Below are positions 63,784 to 64,000 of a DNA stretch of 64,000 nucleotides, in pieces; the stretch's first letter is position 1, and every line of letters begins with the position of its first letter. Source of the stretch: Corbicula japonica (Eukaryota; Mollusca; Bivalvia; Venerida; Cyrenidae). The notes beneath the pieces were generated by a model. That model made no database searches. It was not told where the DNA came from and worked only from the letters and a program-made list of their open reading frames with translations. Location of the stretch: NCBI GenBank assembly GCA_038501625.1, contig JAZAYU010000356.1:1-64000 (forward strand). The letters are read 5' to 3'. The position numbers and the translations under genes are program-made.

Positions 63784-64000
63784 TGGGTAAAACCCTGACC
63801 AGACCCAGACCCAGACCAGACCCCGTAAACTAACGGTATGGTACGGAAATCTTCGCTCGTTTCCGACAATCGTCAAAAACTATCACGGTGACTATTTATA
63901 AAGAGATTAAACTTTTTGTCTATTTCGTGAAAAACTATAGATTTTTTTCAGGATTAAACATTCTATAAGATGTGAGCGCTAATGATTTTTTTTTTCAAAT

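Overview
The window looks like nuclear DNA of a bivalve mollusc, probably a heterodont. It is AT-rich, its genes are split by spliceosomal introns, and it is crowded with fold-back elements, satellites and gene families that are expanded in bivalves (Mutator-like transposase domain, DUF4806, a Ngaro/DIRS retroelement). No bacterial operon, CRISPR or rRNA signal is visible. The organism call is inference from these families.

Left part (1-29.8 kb). A Mutator-like transposase-domain gene runs off the left edge on the minus strand. Next to it, five minus-strand exons (7475 down to 2418) encode the basic N-terminal half of a CKAP2/CKAP2L-like mitotic spindle protein, including a KEN box. The C-terminal half of the same family is on the PLUS strand, in exons at 10236, 25398 and 27198, with the stop at 27420. 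The two halves are complementary with about one exon missing, which suggests one gene broken by an inversion (or a misassembly). One C-terminal exon is interrupted by 14.7 kb of foreign DNA between 10398 and 25091. Its ends are matching inverted repeats, it is flanked by AT on both sides, and removing it with one AT restores the reading frame. The insert contains a DUF4806 gene remnant, palindromic GGGCCCATATGGGC-type arrays, a 2.2-kb element ended by GTCAAATAGGCCACA arrays, a 399-bp fold-back element and a 2.3-kb element built of a 169-bp satellite. Past the CKAP2 stop comes a 136-bp satellite.

Middle (30-50 kb). This is mostly non-coding. It holds many copies of a palindromic fold-back element with TTAACCCTTT ends, a 68-bp satellite, a 1.55-kb minisatellite of 51-bp dimers that leaves open frames on both strands, a diverged 276-bp tandem repeat carrying a 567-bp fold-back insertion, and a duplicated microsatellite block. 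Two unidentified exon-like segments lie near 48.9 kb (minus) and 49.6 kb (plus).

Right part (50.9-57.9 kb). A minus-strand Ngaro-type tyrosine-recombinase retroelement is present, with gag, an RNase H remnant (reverse transcriptase deleted), a frameshifted tyrosine recombinase and an SGNH hydrolase. It is bounded by split direct repeats in the order A1-ORFs-B1-A2-B2. B1 and the A2/B2 junction each carry about 1.1 kb of extra sequence. From 57.9 to 64 kb there is little besides fold-back repeats, a second copy of the AGGCCACA-ended element and a decayed coding segment near 59.8 kb.
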